From: a virus | Direction: 5' to 3' (one strand) | Virus record (IMG/VR): IMGVR_UViG_3300050821_010968 | Span: 62,001 to 126,000 of that record | DNA: 64,000 bases | In this document: piece by piece, positions 45,501-52,915 of the stretch | Layout: every line of letters begins with the position of its first letter | How positions within the stretch are numbered: position 1 is the stretch's first letter | Made by a program: the position numbers and the translations under genes | Notes under the pieces: generated by a model | Databases searched by the model: none | Told to the model about the DNA's origin: nothing | Seen by the model: the letters and a program-made list of their open reading frames with translations, nothing else

Positions 45501-46311
45501 TTTCAACGAAAATTCGACAGAGACACGCGCAACGCATACGCATCAGATTGAATTTGCGATGTCCGCAGAGGCATTCCTGATTGGGCGCATCGATTGGGTC
45601 GGTATCTGTTCTGCTATCTGGCCGAATCCGGTTAATTTCAGCGCTAATACCTTAGCAACTCTACCTGTTCGTGAAGAAAGTGGTACGAAAGCGGAATCTG
45701 CTGTTGAACCATTGGAAGAAATTGGTGCTCGTATAGATGGCAGCATGGAATCGCAGATTTCACGGACTGCAACTACTCTTCATACGGAAAATGTTGCGAC
45801 GAACTGGCTCACGACATTGAATTCAGACATTCAGATAGCCATGTCGGCTGCTGTAAGCGCAACCGCACTCATTACGTCTTATGCGGAAGTTATTATTCAT
45901 GCATCTGTCATCTTCAATGGTGAATTTCCTCTTGAAATCAACACAAGCGCACAGATGGTCCCATTACCCGAGATCGATGTGGTAGCTTCGCTGTCGGCAA
46001 CGACATCGAACGTTCCAGTGAGCGAAGCATCCGGCGTCACTACTGACTTTGAAGCCTTTACCGCTTTTGAGAGCAGCGTCGAGATCACCTATTTCACTTA
46101 TCTTGAATTCTCGGGTGTCTTCTTCGTTACTACTGCCGTTGGGCGCACATGGCACCATCAGACGGCGCTCCGTATGTTCGGGGACGGCATCAACACGCTC
46201 CGTTCGTTCGCCGAGTATCAGATCGTCCGTGAGTCGCAGGATGCAATGGCGGTTCGTAGTTTTGCAGCCGAGATGGCACCCAGATTCTTTGCAACCGCAA
46301 TGGCTGCATGA
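42508..46311 (+). CDS. Giant repeat virion protein, 1267 aa
   Basis: From ATG-equivalent GTG at 42508. The protein is built from dozens of degenerate 20-25-residue repeats of the form E-xASSxxDI, e.g. EIASSARNDIL, ENASSEKSDIL, ERAASSKIDLV, interspersed with EFG-x-SxxRADx. A longer block KYSARINAAFPFPSFVVETQ occurs twice (about residues 347 and 418). The pattern suggests a long fibrous beta or trimeric structure. It lies between the beta-helix protein and a probable fibre adaptor, so a tail fibre is likely. The last 60 residues are different, with TTAVGRTWHHQTALRMFGDG. Confidence 0.65.
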   Translation: MSTQRILAGFPFPAFATERAGQQNIVVSVFLVGSEKVNADVISLEETASSILSDTVGRNEFNIIKYNARIVAGLPFPAMMIESGVIGRQAIISGPSFINEIPILTTKSDIVGSLTFSDNIQFDIVPRVEPDVTSRRDDLGNVEIASADRVDSITPIEEGASSRSDIIPALESSSLSKADILSIQEIASSARNDILTRLEVSSSDRVDIFSQNEGGTSSKNDVVSASELSTSSKVDILSTQENASSEKSDILPKLEYASSLFMDVIVPSEFNIILNTVQEHNLIEFGSSLNSDAIPPKEFSASNRLDIISPIQSQAQLNSDTIGLIALQGLLVTADTMAFVEWLTAKYSARINAAFPFPSFVVETQQRQAITSGPVFVNENPILTVIGNILTNFDWLSNVKIAADTLAFAEWLIAKYSARINAAFPFPSFVVETQQRQAITSGPVFIVENPIISIMGNILSSMDWLSILNSDINGVNEVALTTHTDLIPSQEWGMSAKSDVLPKLEYASSLFMDVIVPQEFHIILNTVQEHNLIEFGATFRADTASVQDWAYILQNVQPKQQIEFAGSAKSDNVSLPCWQATLNTDQLVPTEFLGSSVATFTPRNPLEFGTGMRATSRQQTEFGMGARSDSSAPSERAASSKIDLVGSLESAARIYSNPHVAFDYLTNEQAGIHIFDDFGMTTKADIASVSERGMSAQHDDIGTVEESGTSFNNSRIPSDHLSAPLALTHVLIEAATGARFTAHQNIDFGMTARADNLGFVDFGYGIYGRAYSQMEISASSKLDISGPSEWRTSLNADNISPLEFHNSSFLSTTYAPIEFGVLSQATSRVQTEFSTSVRADLNTALYNLASSQADQSTFFEMQTAIASSIHVMANWLAIMHTIQEKFQIEYGTNVTSNAISIIEGLASSFAQIESGIATLTDVSMTEELDSDWIGDLQTSISDLVEFNTSLQSEIEAFFDAGMVSTQDFEGDPEISVSSEGVNLVEITYLANLFRAETIFNENSTETRATHTHQIEFAMSAEAFLIGRIDWVGICSAIWPNPVNFSANTLATLPVREESGTKAESAVEPLEEIGARIDGSMESQISRTATTLHTENVATNWLTTLNSDIQIAMSAAVSATALITSYAEVIIHASVIFNGEFPLEINTSAQMVPLPEIDVVASLSATTSNVPVSEASGVTTDFEAFTAFESSVEITYFTYLEFSGVFFVTTAVGRTWHHQTALRMFGDGINTLRSFAEYQIVRESQDAMAVRSFAAEMAPRFFATAMAA
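43259..43362 (+). repeat. Internal repeat R1, copy 1, in the giant fibre gene
   Basis: Near-identical to 44007-44110 (CTCCCCAAACTGGAATACGC ... onward): only a few synonymous or single-residue changes over about 104 bases. Confidence 0.8.
43527..43670 (+). repeat. Internal repeat R2, copy 1, in the giant fibre gene
   Basis: Starts AAGTATTCCGCACGTATCAA and is nearly identical to the stretch at 43749-43892; identity is highest in the first 60 bases. Confidence 0.8.
43749..43892 (+). repeat. Internal repeat R2, copy 2
   Basis: Second copy of R2; 222 bases downstream of the first, i.e. an in-frame 74-codon spacing. Confidence 0.8.
44007..44110 (+). repeat. Internal repeat R1, copy 2
   Basis: Second copy of R1, with CAAGAATTTCAT in place of TCAGAATTTAAT near its end. 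Confidence 0.8.
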
Positions 46312-46335
46312 TAGACTTCCCGAAAAGGTAGAGTT

Positions 46336-46656
46336 ATGATAAAACCCCAATCATTTCCATCGAAGTTCAGTTTCGAAGAGCCGATTACGTCGATGGATTT
46401 TGCTGCGCAGATTGCAGCCCAATCTCCCGGCGCAACCATTGCGAGCTTCGAGGTCGATTCGGACTTCTTTGCCGGAGATGCGAGTTCGCCGAGCGATATT
46501 CGTATGGGAGGAGCATCATTATCCGGCACACGAGTCATCCAGCAGATCACAGGCGGATTGCCCGGCAATACTTACCTTCTTACTTACCGAGTCACCCTTT
46601 CGACGGGAGAAATCTTCGGCGAGCAGCGCCTCCTTCCGGTCGTCTTCTACATTTAA
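46336..46656 (+). CDS. Fibre or tail adaptor-like protein, 106 aa
   Basis: Contains SGTRVIQQITGGLPGNTYLL and the strand YRVTLSTGEIFGEQRLLPV, a beta-sandwich pattern (PG-TY-L-Y-V-TS-G) shared by small phage proteins that join fibres to the tail or baseplate. Preceded by GAAAAGGTAGAGTT. Follows the giant fibre gene by 25 bases. Confidence 0.65.
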   Translation: MIKPQSFPSKFSFEEPITSMDFAAQIAAQSPGATIASFEVDSDFFAGDASSPSDIRMGGASLSGTRVIQQITGGLPGNTYLLTYRVTLSTGEIFGEQRLLPVVFYI

Positions 46657-46736
46657 GATTGATTTATATGGAGTTTTACCCCTTGTAGGGGAGATTCGGC
46701 ATATGGATTAATCGATGACACGAAGAGTCGGCGATC

Positions 46737-46765
46737 TTGACTCCTCGATTTCCTTGAATTAAGGT
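46737..46765 (+). promoter_or_regulatory. Promoter
   Basis: GATCTTGACT at 46737, 17 bases, TAAGGT. Followed by CCTC ATAGTT GAGG before the gene at 46789. Confidence 0.6.
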
Positions 46766-46788
46766 GCGCCTCATAGTTGAGGTCAGCC

Positions 46789-47064
46789 ATGCCGGATCGT
46801 ATCCGTGTTTATCATCCTGAGACAGGCGAACCTTTCGATCTTCCGGTCGGAAAGGCGAATGAATTGCGCCTCGAAAAAGGATGGCTGGCGCAACCGCTCG
46901 ATCCGGATGCCGAGCCCGCTGTGAAGACGGTTGAGACCGTCAAGGTAGAGGCTGAAGAGAGAGAAGCTGAAGAGCTTTCGCAGATCAAGCGATTCGTCGA
47001 TCTCTCGAAAGATGTGGCTGAAACTTATGTCCCGAGCGCTTGGATCAAACCGAAAGCAGGCTAA
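46789..47064 (+). CDS. Small acidic protein, 91 aa
   Basis: Start chosen at ATG 46789 after GTTGAGGTCAGCC. N-terminal part DRIRVYHPETGEPFDLPVGK and NELRLEKGW resembles the start of phage proteins with a YHP-tG-P pattern found near tail genes. The rest is acidic coiled coil (VETVKVEAEEREAEELSQIK). Function unknown. Confidence 0.6.
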   Translation: MPDRIRVYHPETGEPFDLPVGKANELRLEKGWLAQPLDPDAEPAVKTVETVKVEAEEREAEELSQIKRFVDLSKDVAETYVPSAWIKPKAG

Positions 47065-47084
47065 GGATTTTGTTATCCCATTAA

Positions 47085-47576
47085 ATGACTAAAATGACCC
47101 CCGAGGAAAATCGGGCTTATTACCGTAAGTATAAGGCCGACAATAAGGAAAGACTAAGGTATCAAGAGCAAGTTCGACATAGGGAATGGCGGGCAGAACT
47201 TTTGAAAATTGTCGGTGATCATAAATGTAAAGATTGCGGGAATGATGATTTTCGTGTTCTTGAGTTTGATCACATAGGTGACGATAAGACCGCCAATGTA
47301 GCTAGATTCATAAGTAGAAACTGGCGTAAATCATTGGAAGAAGCGCTTAAATGTGAAGTCGTATGTGCCAATTGCCATAAGATTCGTACGTTCGAAAGGT
47401 ATCCTAAGTTATCACCACTACAGGAAGAATGGAAAAGATTGTCTGAAACTCATTGTCCTCAAGGACATGAGAAAATTCCGGAAAATAGAGTGACTTACGA
47501 TGGTAAGGAAGGGTGCCGGATTTGCCGAAGAGACGCTGGGGCTCGATATAGAGAGAAACAGAAAGAAATTACATAA
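47085..47576 (+). CDS. HNH endonuclease with extra zinc module
   Basis: 163 residues. KCKDCGNDDFRVLEFDHIGD and CEVVCANCHKIRTFERY give the HNH metal site and flanking zinc cysteines. The C-terminal part CPQGHEKIPENRVTY with GCRICRRDAGARYREKQ is a second zinc module frequent in phage homing HNH enzymes. Its location among tail genes next to a tRNA cluster fits a free-standing homing endonuclease. GTG-free start ATG 47085; ATG 47094 is possible. It abuts the kinase gene (TAATG). Confidence 0.85.
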   Translation: MTKMTPEENRAYYRKYKADNKERLRYQEQVRHREWRAELLKIVGDHKCKDCGNDDFRVLEFDHIGDDKTANVARFISRNWRKSLEEALKCEVVCANCHKIRTFERYPKLSPLQEEWKRLSETHCPQGHEKIPENRVTYDGKEGCRICRRDAGARYREKQKEIT

Positions 47577-48103
47577 TGACAATCGTCTTTAATTCGTTAG
47601 GTGGTCCCGGAGTCGGAAAATCGACCTTGTCGTATGGCTTGATCGCCAAACTGAAAAGCCGAGGGCATAAGGCAGAGTACGTTCCAGAATATGCGAAAGA
47701 ACTCACGTTTCGTCGAGACTGGAACACAATCAACGATCAGGGCGTTGTTACAAGAGAGCAGGATCGGCGTTTACGCGATCTATTAGGGCATGTGGATTTT
47801 ATTATACATGATACGGCTCTACCGCTTGGCCTGATGTATACGAAAGGCGACTATACGCAGGATTGGTTCGCTCGACGGGTTTGGGAATTATACGAGGGAT
47901 ATAATAATTTTAATTGCTACGTCCGCCGCGTTAAACCATACGCGACATACGGAAGAAGTCAGACGGAATCCGAGGCGCGAGAACTCGACGACCGGATTCG
48001 ACAGTTGTTTGGTCCAGAAAAAATCCATCTTGAAGTTGATGGAGCAGAAGGATCAGTTGACATCGCGTATAAAGCTTTGCTAGAGTACGCAAATATTCAG
48101 TGA
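47576..48103 (+). CDS. P-loop ATPase/kinase (AAA_28-like)
   Basis: 175 residues. Walker A GGPGVGKST at residues 9-17, then a EYVPEYAKELTFRRDW segment and DFIIHDTALPLGLMY with the Walker B-like aspartate; RRVKPYATYGRSQTESEARE is the later lid. The pattern is that of the AAA_28/NadR-type kinase group (nucleoside or nicotinamide riboside kinase-like). Substrate not determined. Overlaps the HNH gene by one base. Confidence 0.75.
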   Translation: MTIVFNSLGGPGVGKSTLSYGLIAKLKSRGHKAEYVPEYAKELTFRRDWNTINDQGVVTREQDRRLRDLLGHVDFIIHDTALPLGLMYTKGDYTQDWFARRVWELYEGYNNFNCYVRRVKPYATYGRSQTESEARELDDRIRQLFGPEKIHLEVDGAEGSVDIAYKALLEYANIQ

Positions 48104-48125
48104 CTCGTTGAGTCACAAAAGTTTA

Positions 48126-48201
48126 CACCAGTTTAGTTCAGGGGTAGAACAGCGGCCTCCAAAACCGCGTGTCGGGCGTTCGAATCGCTCAACTGGTGCC
48201 A
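48126..48201 (+). tRNA. tRNA-Trp(CCA)
   Basis: Acceptor CACCAGT / ACTGGTG, anticodon loop CTCCAAA, T-arm GGGCG TTCGAAT CGCTC. CCA encoded. Confidence 0.9.
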
Positions 48202-48209
48202 CGATTTTT

Positions 48210-48283
48210 AGGGTGTGAGCCGGGCGGTGAGGCTCTTGTCTGCAAAACAAGCGATATGGGTTCGACTCCCATACACTCTTCCA
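48210..48283 (+). tRNA. tRNA-Cys(GCA)
   Basis: Acceptor AGGGTGT / ACACTCT, D-arm GAGCC / GGCTC, anticodon loop CTGCAAA in CTTGT / ACAAG, T-loop TTCGACT, discriminator T as usual for cysteine. CCA encoded. Confidence 0.9.
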
Positions 48284-48367
48284 AATCGGCGCAGCAAGAA
48301 AGCACACAGTCGTGATATCAGGTTTGCTCATCGTCGTGAGCGCCGTATTGCGAAACTAGAATTAAAT

Positions 48368-48443
48368 GCGGGTAAAGCCTAGAGGCGAGGCGCTACGTTG
48401 CCAACGTAGATAGAGGAGATCACTGGGCTCCTTACCCGCTCCA
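48368..48443 (+). tRNA. tRNA-Gly(GCC) with aberrant T-loop
   Basis: Acceptor GCGGGTA / TACCCGC, D-arm GCCT / AGGC, anticodon arm CTACG TTGCCAA CGTAG, CCA encoded. The T-stem AGGAG / CTCCT closes the nine-base loop ATCACTGGG instead of TTCRANY. Confidence 0.75.
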
Positions 48444-48449
48444 GTTTAT

Positions 48450-48512
48450 GCCGAGGTCTTGTATAAAGACGGGGGCAAGTCCCGGCTGGTGTAATTCCAG
48501 CCCTTGGCTCCA
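48450..48512 (+). tRNA. Short tRNA-like, possibly Leu(CAA)
   Basis: 63 bases: acceptor GCCGAGG / CCTTGGC (one G-T), T-arm GCTGG TGTAATT CCAGC, CCA encoded. The D-arm is reduced (TCTT / AAGA) and the anticodon stem only four pairs, CGGG / CCCG around GGCAAGT. Position 33 is G. May be degenerate or a D-arm-poor tRNA. Confidence 0.45.
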
Positions 48513-48517
48513 AGTTT

Positions 48518-48590
48518 GCTTGGGTCGTGTAAGAGATAGCATGTAAGCGCTTATTTGCTATCGGTGGTGAAATCCCATCCCCTAGCGCCA
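48518..48590 (+). tRNA. tRNA-like of unclear identity
   Basis: Acceptor GCTTGGG / CCCTAGC (one mismatch), T-arm GGTGG TGAAATC CCATC, CCA encoded. The centre is a seven-pair stem GATAGCA / TGCTATC with a 14-base loop that itself contains the palindrome TAAGCGCTTA, so no standard anticodon can be read. Confidence 0.4.
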
Positions 48591-48823
48591 ATTCGATATT
48601 CATCCATGTCGGGTGCGTAGGACTTTTGGTAATAGCCGTTAGCTCTGTCATTCAAATAAGTACGGCCTTGGCTGACCGGAATAAATAGAATGATATTCTG
48701 ACGTTTCTCGGTTTCGATTGCATGTCTAAAGCCCTAAAGGAGACATGGTCGAGTAACCTGCATGAGGAAGCGCTGTTTGTGGTGCAGCAGGAAAGGTGAG
48801 GATATCGCCAACCACGGAAATTC
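48591..48823. other. Intergenic region between tRNAs
   Basis: No clear RNA gene. Contains a CATGTCT / AGACATG hairpin at 48721-48747 and a possible 25-codon frame from 48722. Confidence 0.35.
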
Positions 48824-48899
48824 GCGGTGTTAGCTCAATGGTGGTAGCGGCTGACTTCCAATCAGCAGGACGGGGAATCAGTATCCTCACACCGCACCA
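48824..48899 (+). tRNA. tRNA-Gly(TCC) with aberrant T-loop
   Basis: Acceptor GCGGTGT / ACACCGC, anticodon arm CTGAC / CAG with TTCCAAT, CCA encoded. T-stem GGGGA / TCCTC closes ATCAGTA, without the TTC motif. Confidence 0.75.
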
Positions 48900-48922
48900 G
48901 ACAGACCCTTCAGTCGGAGAAG

Positions 48923-48945
48923 TGGCACCTTCGGGTGCCATTTCT
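48923..48945 (+). terminator. Intrinsic terminator
   Basis: GGCACC / GGTGCC with loop TTCG and ATTTCTTT; ends the first tRNA cluster. Confidence 0.75.
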
Positions 48946-48957
48946 TTATGAGGTAAT

Positions 48958-49602
48958 ATGACCAACTTCACGTATAGTGTTTTCTACGGACAGTTCTCTG
49001 TTCCGGTCGAAATGGTCGTCGCGATCTTCGCGCCAAATCCCCCGATTGCCGAGATCGGTTCTACTGTCCCATCCGTTATCCTAAACTGGGGACTTTCCAA
49101 AGCTGCCGTCTCGCTTTCACTCAACGGTGTTGCTCTCAACCCCGCCATTACACAGGTCACCCAAATCGGTCCTTTCACCGACGATACGACATGGGAACTG
49201 ATTTGCGCCGATGAAGATACGCAGGCACGTCAGCGGACCCAGCTTGAATTCCTTCCATTGGTTTACTGGGGTGTCGTTCAAGCACCTCCGGCGTCGAGCG
49301 CGGATATTTTAGCTTTAACATCAAGCGAGTTTATCGACCGCAAGTTGGAGATGACAGTTCAGTATGCCTGCGCAGCCGGAGGCTATCCATGCATCGCATA
49401 TCCGGCAAGCATTGGACTGCCTCGTCGCCCGCAAATTGCAACGCCTGATGTAATGCCCAATACGTTAGACTGGAACGCCTTTACCGATTACACGGCTACA
49501 ACTGTCTCGCATACGAATGCATCCGGATACACGCAAGACTATCTTGTGCTGACCTTTAATACCCTCCAAACGAGTCAGAACGTTCCTGTTATTTGGACCT
49601 AA
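48958..49602 (+). CDS. Probable virion protein, 214 aa
   Basis: ATG 48958 with ATGAGGTAAT in front. Beta-rich: PSVILNWGLSKAAVSLSLNG and the later QYACAAGGYPCIAYPASIGL; its C-terminal half (GYTQDYLVLTFNTLQTSQNV) matches no named motif but resembles small tail-associated proteins in large phages. Position between tail genes supports a structural role. Confidence 0.6.
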   Translation: MTNFTYSVFYGQFSVPVEMVVAIFAPNPPIAEIGSTVPSVILNWGLSKAAVSLSLNGVALNPAITQVTQIGPFTDDTTWELICADEDTQARQRTQLEFLPLVYWGVVQAPPASSADILALTSSEFIDRKLEMTVQYACAAGGYPCIAYPASIGLPRRPQIATPDVMPNTLDWNAFTDYTATTVSHTNASGYTQDYLVLTFNTLQTSQNVPVIWT

Positions 49603-49618
49603 TCATGAGTCATCATTC

Positions 49619-49647
49619 TTGACTCTATCTGTCTTAAATGTCATCTT
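49619..49647 (+). promoter_or_regulatory. Promoter
   Basis: CATTCTTGACT at 49619 with a 17-base spacer before CATCTT. Upstream of the gene at 49677. Confidence 0.5.
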
Positions 49648-49676
49648 GCAGTTCATAATCTCTTAAGGAAATTTCC

Positions 49677-50144
49677 ATGGCAAGCGGCGTATACGATCCG
49701 GAACGCGACCACAGCGATATGTCGCAATTGACAACCGTCAATCGCAACAATGTGGTGGGCGCACTCAATGAAGTTAATGCAGCAGGAAAGGCAGCTACCG
49801 CAGCCGTGGCTCTCGCCATCAAGTGCCAGCACGTCGCCATTGGCGTAGCAGGCCCTGTCGCGATCCCAGCGCTTCCGTCAGGCTCGAAGATTATTGGCAT
49901 CCGCGAGCACGTCACTGCGGCTTACCCAAGCGGCGGTAAGATCACCGTAGGCGACCATTCTGGCGGCAGCGGCGCACTGGCTGCAACGTCCATCACGGAT
50001 GGAACGCATGCAGCCGTCACAGCGCCCGGCGACTTTAATGTGCCAGTCTACGTGCAGCCTGTCGGCGATCTCAGCATCTCAATTTCAGGCGGCGACGGAT
50101 CGACCGGCGCAGCTACCGTCATGATCGAGTACATCGACGCCTAA
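49677..50144 (+). CDS. Head-fibre-like virion protein, 155 aa
   Basis: SQLTTVNRNNVVGALNEVNA near the start is a motif seen in phage fibre and head-fibre N-termini. A glycine- and alanine-rich beta C-terminal half follows (SISISGGDGSTGAATVMIEY). Preceded by TTAAGGAAATTTCC. Ends overlapping the convergent minus gene by four bases, with no terminator between. Confidence 0.6.
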   Translation: MASGVYDPERDHSDMSQLTTVNRNNVVGALNEVNAAGKAATAAVALAIKCQHVAIGVAGPVAIPALPSGSKIIGIREHVTAAYPSGGKITVGDHSGGSGALAATSITDGTHAAVTAPGDFNVPVYVQPVGDLSISISGGDGSTGAATVMIEYIDA

Positions 50145-50857
50145 TCGGCGATGTAGTCCAAACCTGCCAAGCTATGCAGCGCATAGTTTTGAAGAATCCG
50201 GGGCTGAAGCGACTCAAGTTGCTTCAGCCTTTGGGTTATCTGGGCCTCTGTAAACTTGTTGTATAGGCCTTCCAGTGATGGAGCACCCGTTGGATGTTTC
50301 AGCATACTGGCACCGTAGGGATCGACGAATGTACGGCTCGATGCGAATGGCCCTTTCACATCGGGATATTGCCAGATGAGCAGCACGGTTTCGGGCGCAA
50401 CATCGATGAGTGTATGGATTTGGTCATAGCACATCGTATGGCGCGAACCGACTTGGTGAACGCGAGTACCACTTAACCTGAGCCAGCTTTCGCGCTCATA
50501 TTTGAAACCTGCGCCGCCATTTAGAGGCGTACGGAAACTGTATTCCAAAAATTTTGTAACGCCGTCGCCATACATCCCCGTCTCAGCCGTTTCGACCCAT
50601 ATGGCATTTCCTATTTTCCCACGTAGGACGAGAGTAGCAAAATCGTAGCGATGGTCATGTGGACTGACGATCTGCCGGTTCTTCCCAAGCGCGCGTCCAC
50701 TTCCTTCATCGAAGAAATACGCCTTTATGGTCAGATGCGGATGCCTATGCAGGCAAACGTAATCGACGCCCGGCGCATGGAAGTCGCGGTAGGAGTTCGC
50801 AATGAGCGTTTTCATCTGTTCTTCTGGTGTTACGACTTGCATCATATTCAGGTGCAT
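50141..50857 (-). CDS. Cupin-like protein, 238 aa
   Basis: Last gene of the ABC operon. SPHDHRYDFATLVLRGKIGN contains an H-x-H pair followed by the G of a cupin motif 1, and RVHQVGSRHTMCYDQIHTLI carries the second conserved H. Together they suggest a metal-dependent cupin, possibly a dioxygenase or a binding protein. The remaining C-terminal 60 residues are helical. No exact family; substrate unknown, though the operon context hints at metabolism of the imported solute. Confidence 0.6.
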   Translation of the reverse strand: MHLNMMQVVTPEEQMKTLIANSYRDFHAPGVDYVCLHRHPHLTIKAYFFDEGSGRALGKNRQIVSPHDHRYDFATLVLRGKIGNAIWVETAETGMYGDGVTKFLEYSFRTPLNGGAGFKYERESWLRLSGTRVHQVGSRHTMCYDQIHTLIDVAPETVLLIWQYPDVKGPFASSRTFVDPYGASMLKHPTGAPSLEGLYNKFTEAQITQRLKQLESLQPRILQNYALHSLAGLDYIAD

Positions 50858-50866
50858 AGCTTTCTC

Positions 50867-51076
50867 CTAGTTGATTCCAAGAACAATAGGAATTCCGTTC
50901 CAGACAAGGAACAGACCTGTCGCCATCAAGATCGGCATGATGACGCCAAAGATGCCGGTGTCCGCGACTTTAAGATTCAGTTTGATCACCGACGAGAACC
51001 AAAGTGCACTTACGCAGATGAGAGAACTTCCCATCATCGTGTAGGCCCACCCCATGAAGATATCAAACGCGGTCAT
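50867..51076 (-). CDS. Two-span membrane protein, 69 aa
   Basis: ATG 51076 overlaps the ATPase stop (ATGA). Segments WAYTMMGSSLICVSALWFSS and GVIMPILMATGLFLVWNGIP are membrane spans. Probably an accessory inner-membrane subunit of the transporter system. Confidence 0.65.
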   Translation of the reverse strand: MTAFDIFMGWAYTMMGSSLICVSALWFSSVIKLNLKVADTGIFGVIMPILMATGLFLVWNGIPIVLGIN

Positions 51077-51900
51077 AGTGTCGTAAAGATGCTCTTGATT
51101 TCCTGAACGGTAGAAACGAAGTTCGGCATATGCTCCACGTCCGTATGCCACGCCAAGTTGCGCTCGATTAGATCGATGGTCTGCTGGATACGCGCACCCG
51201 GTACCGGCATTCCATGAACATCCTTATCGCGTCCGAGGATCAGGATCGTATCTGCGATCATGACGGCGCTCTCGATGTCGTGGGTCGAGAAGATGGTCGT
51301 ATTCAGTTCGTCTCGCGACGATACCGCATCGATCACATCGCAGACCGTTTTCTTCGCGATGATGTCCAAGCCCGAGAACGGCTCGTCCATGAGCAGAAAG
51401 TGATTGCTAGAGAGCAACTGCTCGGCAATCGAGATTCGCTGTCTCTGGCCCCCTGAAAGCTCCTGCGGATAGACGTGACGCTTATCGGCAAGTCCGAACT
51501 GCTCCAGAAGCTCCAGAACCTTGGCCTTTGCCGTCGTACTGTTTTTTTCGCGCATCCCGGCAGCCAAAAGCAGACTGCTCTCGACCGTTCGGTGTCCGAA
51601 CAGGAGGTAATTCTGAGGCACTATTCCAACCATTCCAGCTTTGACTGGCGTCTGGTCAATGCCAATCAGAACGGTACCTGAACTGGGCGGAAGAAGTCCT
51701 GAGAGGCGTTTGAAGAGTTGCGTCTTACCTGTCCCGCTCGGTGCCAAGAGCGCCACTTTCTGGCCTTGCGTGATCCCCGGACGTTTGATGTCCCGAATTT
51801 CGATATTGACATCGCGCAGGATCGGCAAGCTGTAGTTCACGCACAGGCCAGTGACCTTAAGCAGAACTTCGGCGCGCTCGTAAGTGTAATCAGAAGACAT
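51073..51900 (-). CDS. ABC transporter ATP-binding protein
   Basis: Start chosen at ATG 51900, which overlaps the permease stop. 275 residues with Walker A APSGTGKTQ, a Q-loop (VGIVPQNYLLFG), the ABC signature QELSGGQRQRISIAEQLL, Walker B FLLMDEPFSGLD and the H-loop STHD. The family is that of NitT/TauT/SsuB importers. It would energise the permease encoded next to it. The C-terminal 50 residues extend beyond the core. Confidence 0.9.
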   Translation of the reverse strand: MSSDYTYERAEVLLKVTGLCVNYSLPILRDVNIEIRDIKRPGITQGQKVALLAPSGTGKTQLFKRLSGLLPPSSGTVLIGIDQTPVKAGMVGIVPQNYLLFGHRTVESSLLLAAGMREKNSTTAKAKVLELLEQFGLADKRHVYPQELSGGQRQRISIAEQLLSSNHFLLMDEPFSGLDIIAKKTVCDVIDAVSSRDELNTTIFSTHDIESAVMIADTILILGRDKDVHGMPVPGARIQQTIDLIERNLAWHTDVEHMPNFVSTVQEIKSIFTTL

Positions 51901-52688
51901 CAGCCGCGTCCTTTCCCGAGATTGGCATACGGGCAAGCGATATAGTTTCGGAACATCCCAATGAGGAAGTCCTGAATAATTCCAACACAGAAAAGGCTAA
52001 TCAGGATCGCGCCGGTTGCGGGCAAATCCATATGCCGGTTCATATTGATCAGCACGGTGCCTATGCCGCCCTCTGAGCGAACGATGCCCTCGACCATTGT
52101 CAGCATCATCCAACCCATCGCAGCATTGACGCGAAGAGATTCGAGCGCCTCGTCGAGGGTTCCCAAGACGATCACCTCATAGATGATGCGAATCTGGCTC
52201 ATCCCGAGGGTCTCGGCATGGTCATATTCTTCCTGCGGGATTGCTTGAACAATACTGAGCATATCGCGGAGATAAAAGACTGTCATACCGAACGTCAGCA
52301 CCATGACCTTGAGTGCATGCCCGTCCGGCGCGATCAGCGTGAAGGCCAGCATGAGGCCGACGAGGCCGAGATAGCGAAGCCCGGTGATGAACTTTACGAA
52401 TGGTTCGAGGATGGGCAAGACGGACAAATACGCGAGCGAAAGTGAAATCGCGACAGTCCAGAAGATTGCTTCCATCATCGTCCAGATGCTGGTGCCGAAT
52501 TCAAGGAAGGTACCATTCTGCCGGAGCGTCTCGAACGCATTGAGAATTTCAGTTGGCTTGGGAAGGAAACGGATATCAACGAATTGCCAGATCAACAGCG
52601 TGACAACAATCCAGCCGAAGATGATCGCCGACCGCGTACTCTTATTGATACAGGCATTCGGCGTGATGAGGGAAAGCAGATTGTTCAT
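51900..52688 (-). CDS. ABC transporter permease (NitT/TauT type)
   Basis: 262 residues with about six membrane spans (IIFGWIVVTLLIWQFV, GLVGLMLAFTLIAP, AILISLFCVGIIQDFLIGMF). The conserved cytoplasmic loop that meets the ATPase is present: EYDHAETLGMSQIRI followed by LRVNAAMGWMMLTMVEGI, like EAA-x3-G in SsuC/TauC. Located in the inner membrane with the ATPase from 51900. Confidence 0.85.
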   Translation of the reverse strand: MNNLLSLITPNACINKSTRSAIIFGWIVVTLLIWQFVDIRFLPKPTEILNAFETLRQNGTFLEFGTSIWTMMEAIFWTVAISLSLAYLSVLPILEPFVKFITGLRYLGLVGLMLAFTLIAPDGHALKVMVLTFGMTVFYLRDMLSIVQAIPQEEYDHAETLGMSQIRIIYEVIVLGTLDEALESLRVNAAMGWMMLTMVEGIVRSEGGIGTVLINMNRHMDLPATGAILISLFCVGIIQDFLIGMFRNYIACPYANLGKGRG

Positions 52689-52915
52689 GAATGGTCGTCC
52701 TTCAATGCACGGACTTCCCGGAGGCAGCCTTTGATATCAGAATCACTGGAAAACCACTTAGCGATGATTTTGAGAACACGCGCAATCGTTTTCTCGCGCC
52801 CGGATTGTTCACCTCGCAGGAAGGCTAATTCGATTGCTCCCGCGACTTGAGTATCCCTGCGCATACGATTTGCCCAAGGCTTTTTCAGGTCTTCAGTGCA
52901 TTCGTTCCGTCTCAT
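52685..52915 (-). CDS. Small helical protein, 76 aa
   Basis: ATG 52915 overlaps the next-upstream stop (ATGA); the own stop overlaps the permease start. Charged helices: VAGAIELAFLRGEQSGREKT and IARVLKIIAKWF. Function unknown. Confidence 0.6.
   Translation of the reverse strand: MRRNECTEDLKKPWANRMRRDTQVAGAIELAFLRGEQSGREKTIARVLKIIAKWFSSDSDIKGCLREVRALKDDHS

Noticed and set aside
31178-47576. Integrase or prophage module near the HNH genes
   Set aside because: No tyrosine or serine recombinase signature was found anywhere in the window, and no duplicated tRNA end suggesting an attachment site.
48284-48367. A methionine tRNA between Cys and Gly tRNAs
   Set aside because: GGCGC/GCGCC ends and a CTCATCG stretch exist, but no anticodon or T-stem pairs around them.
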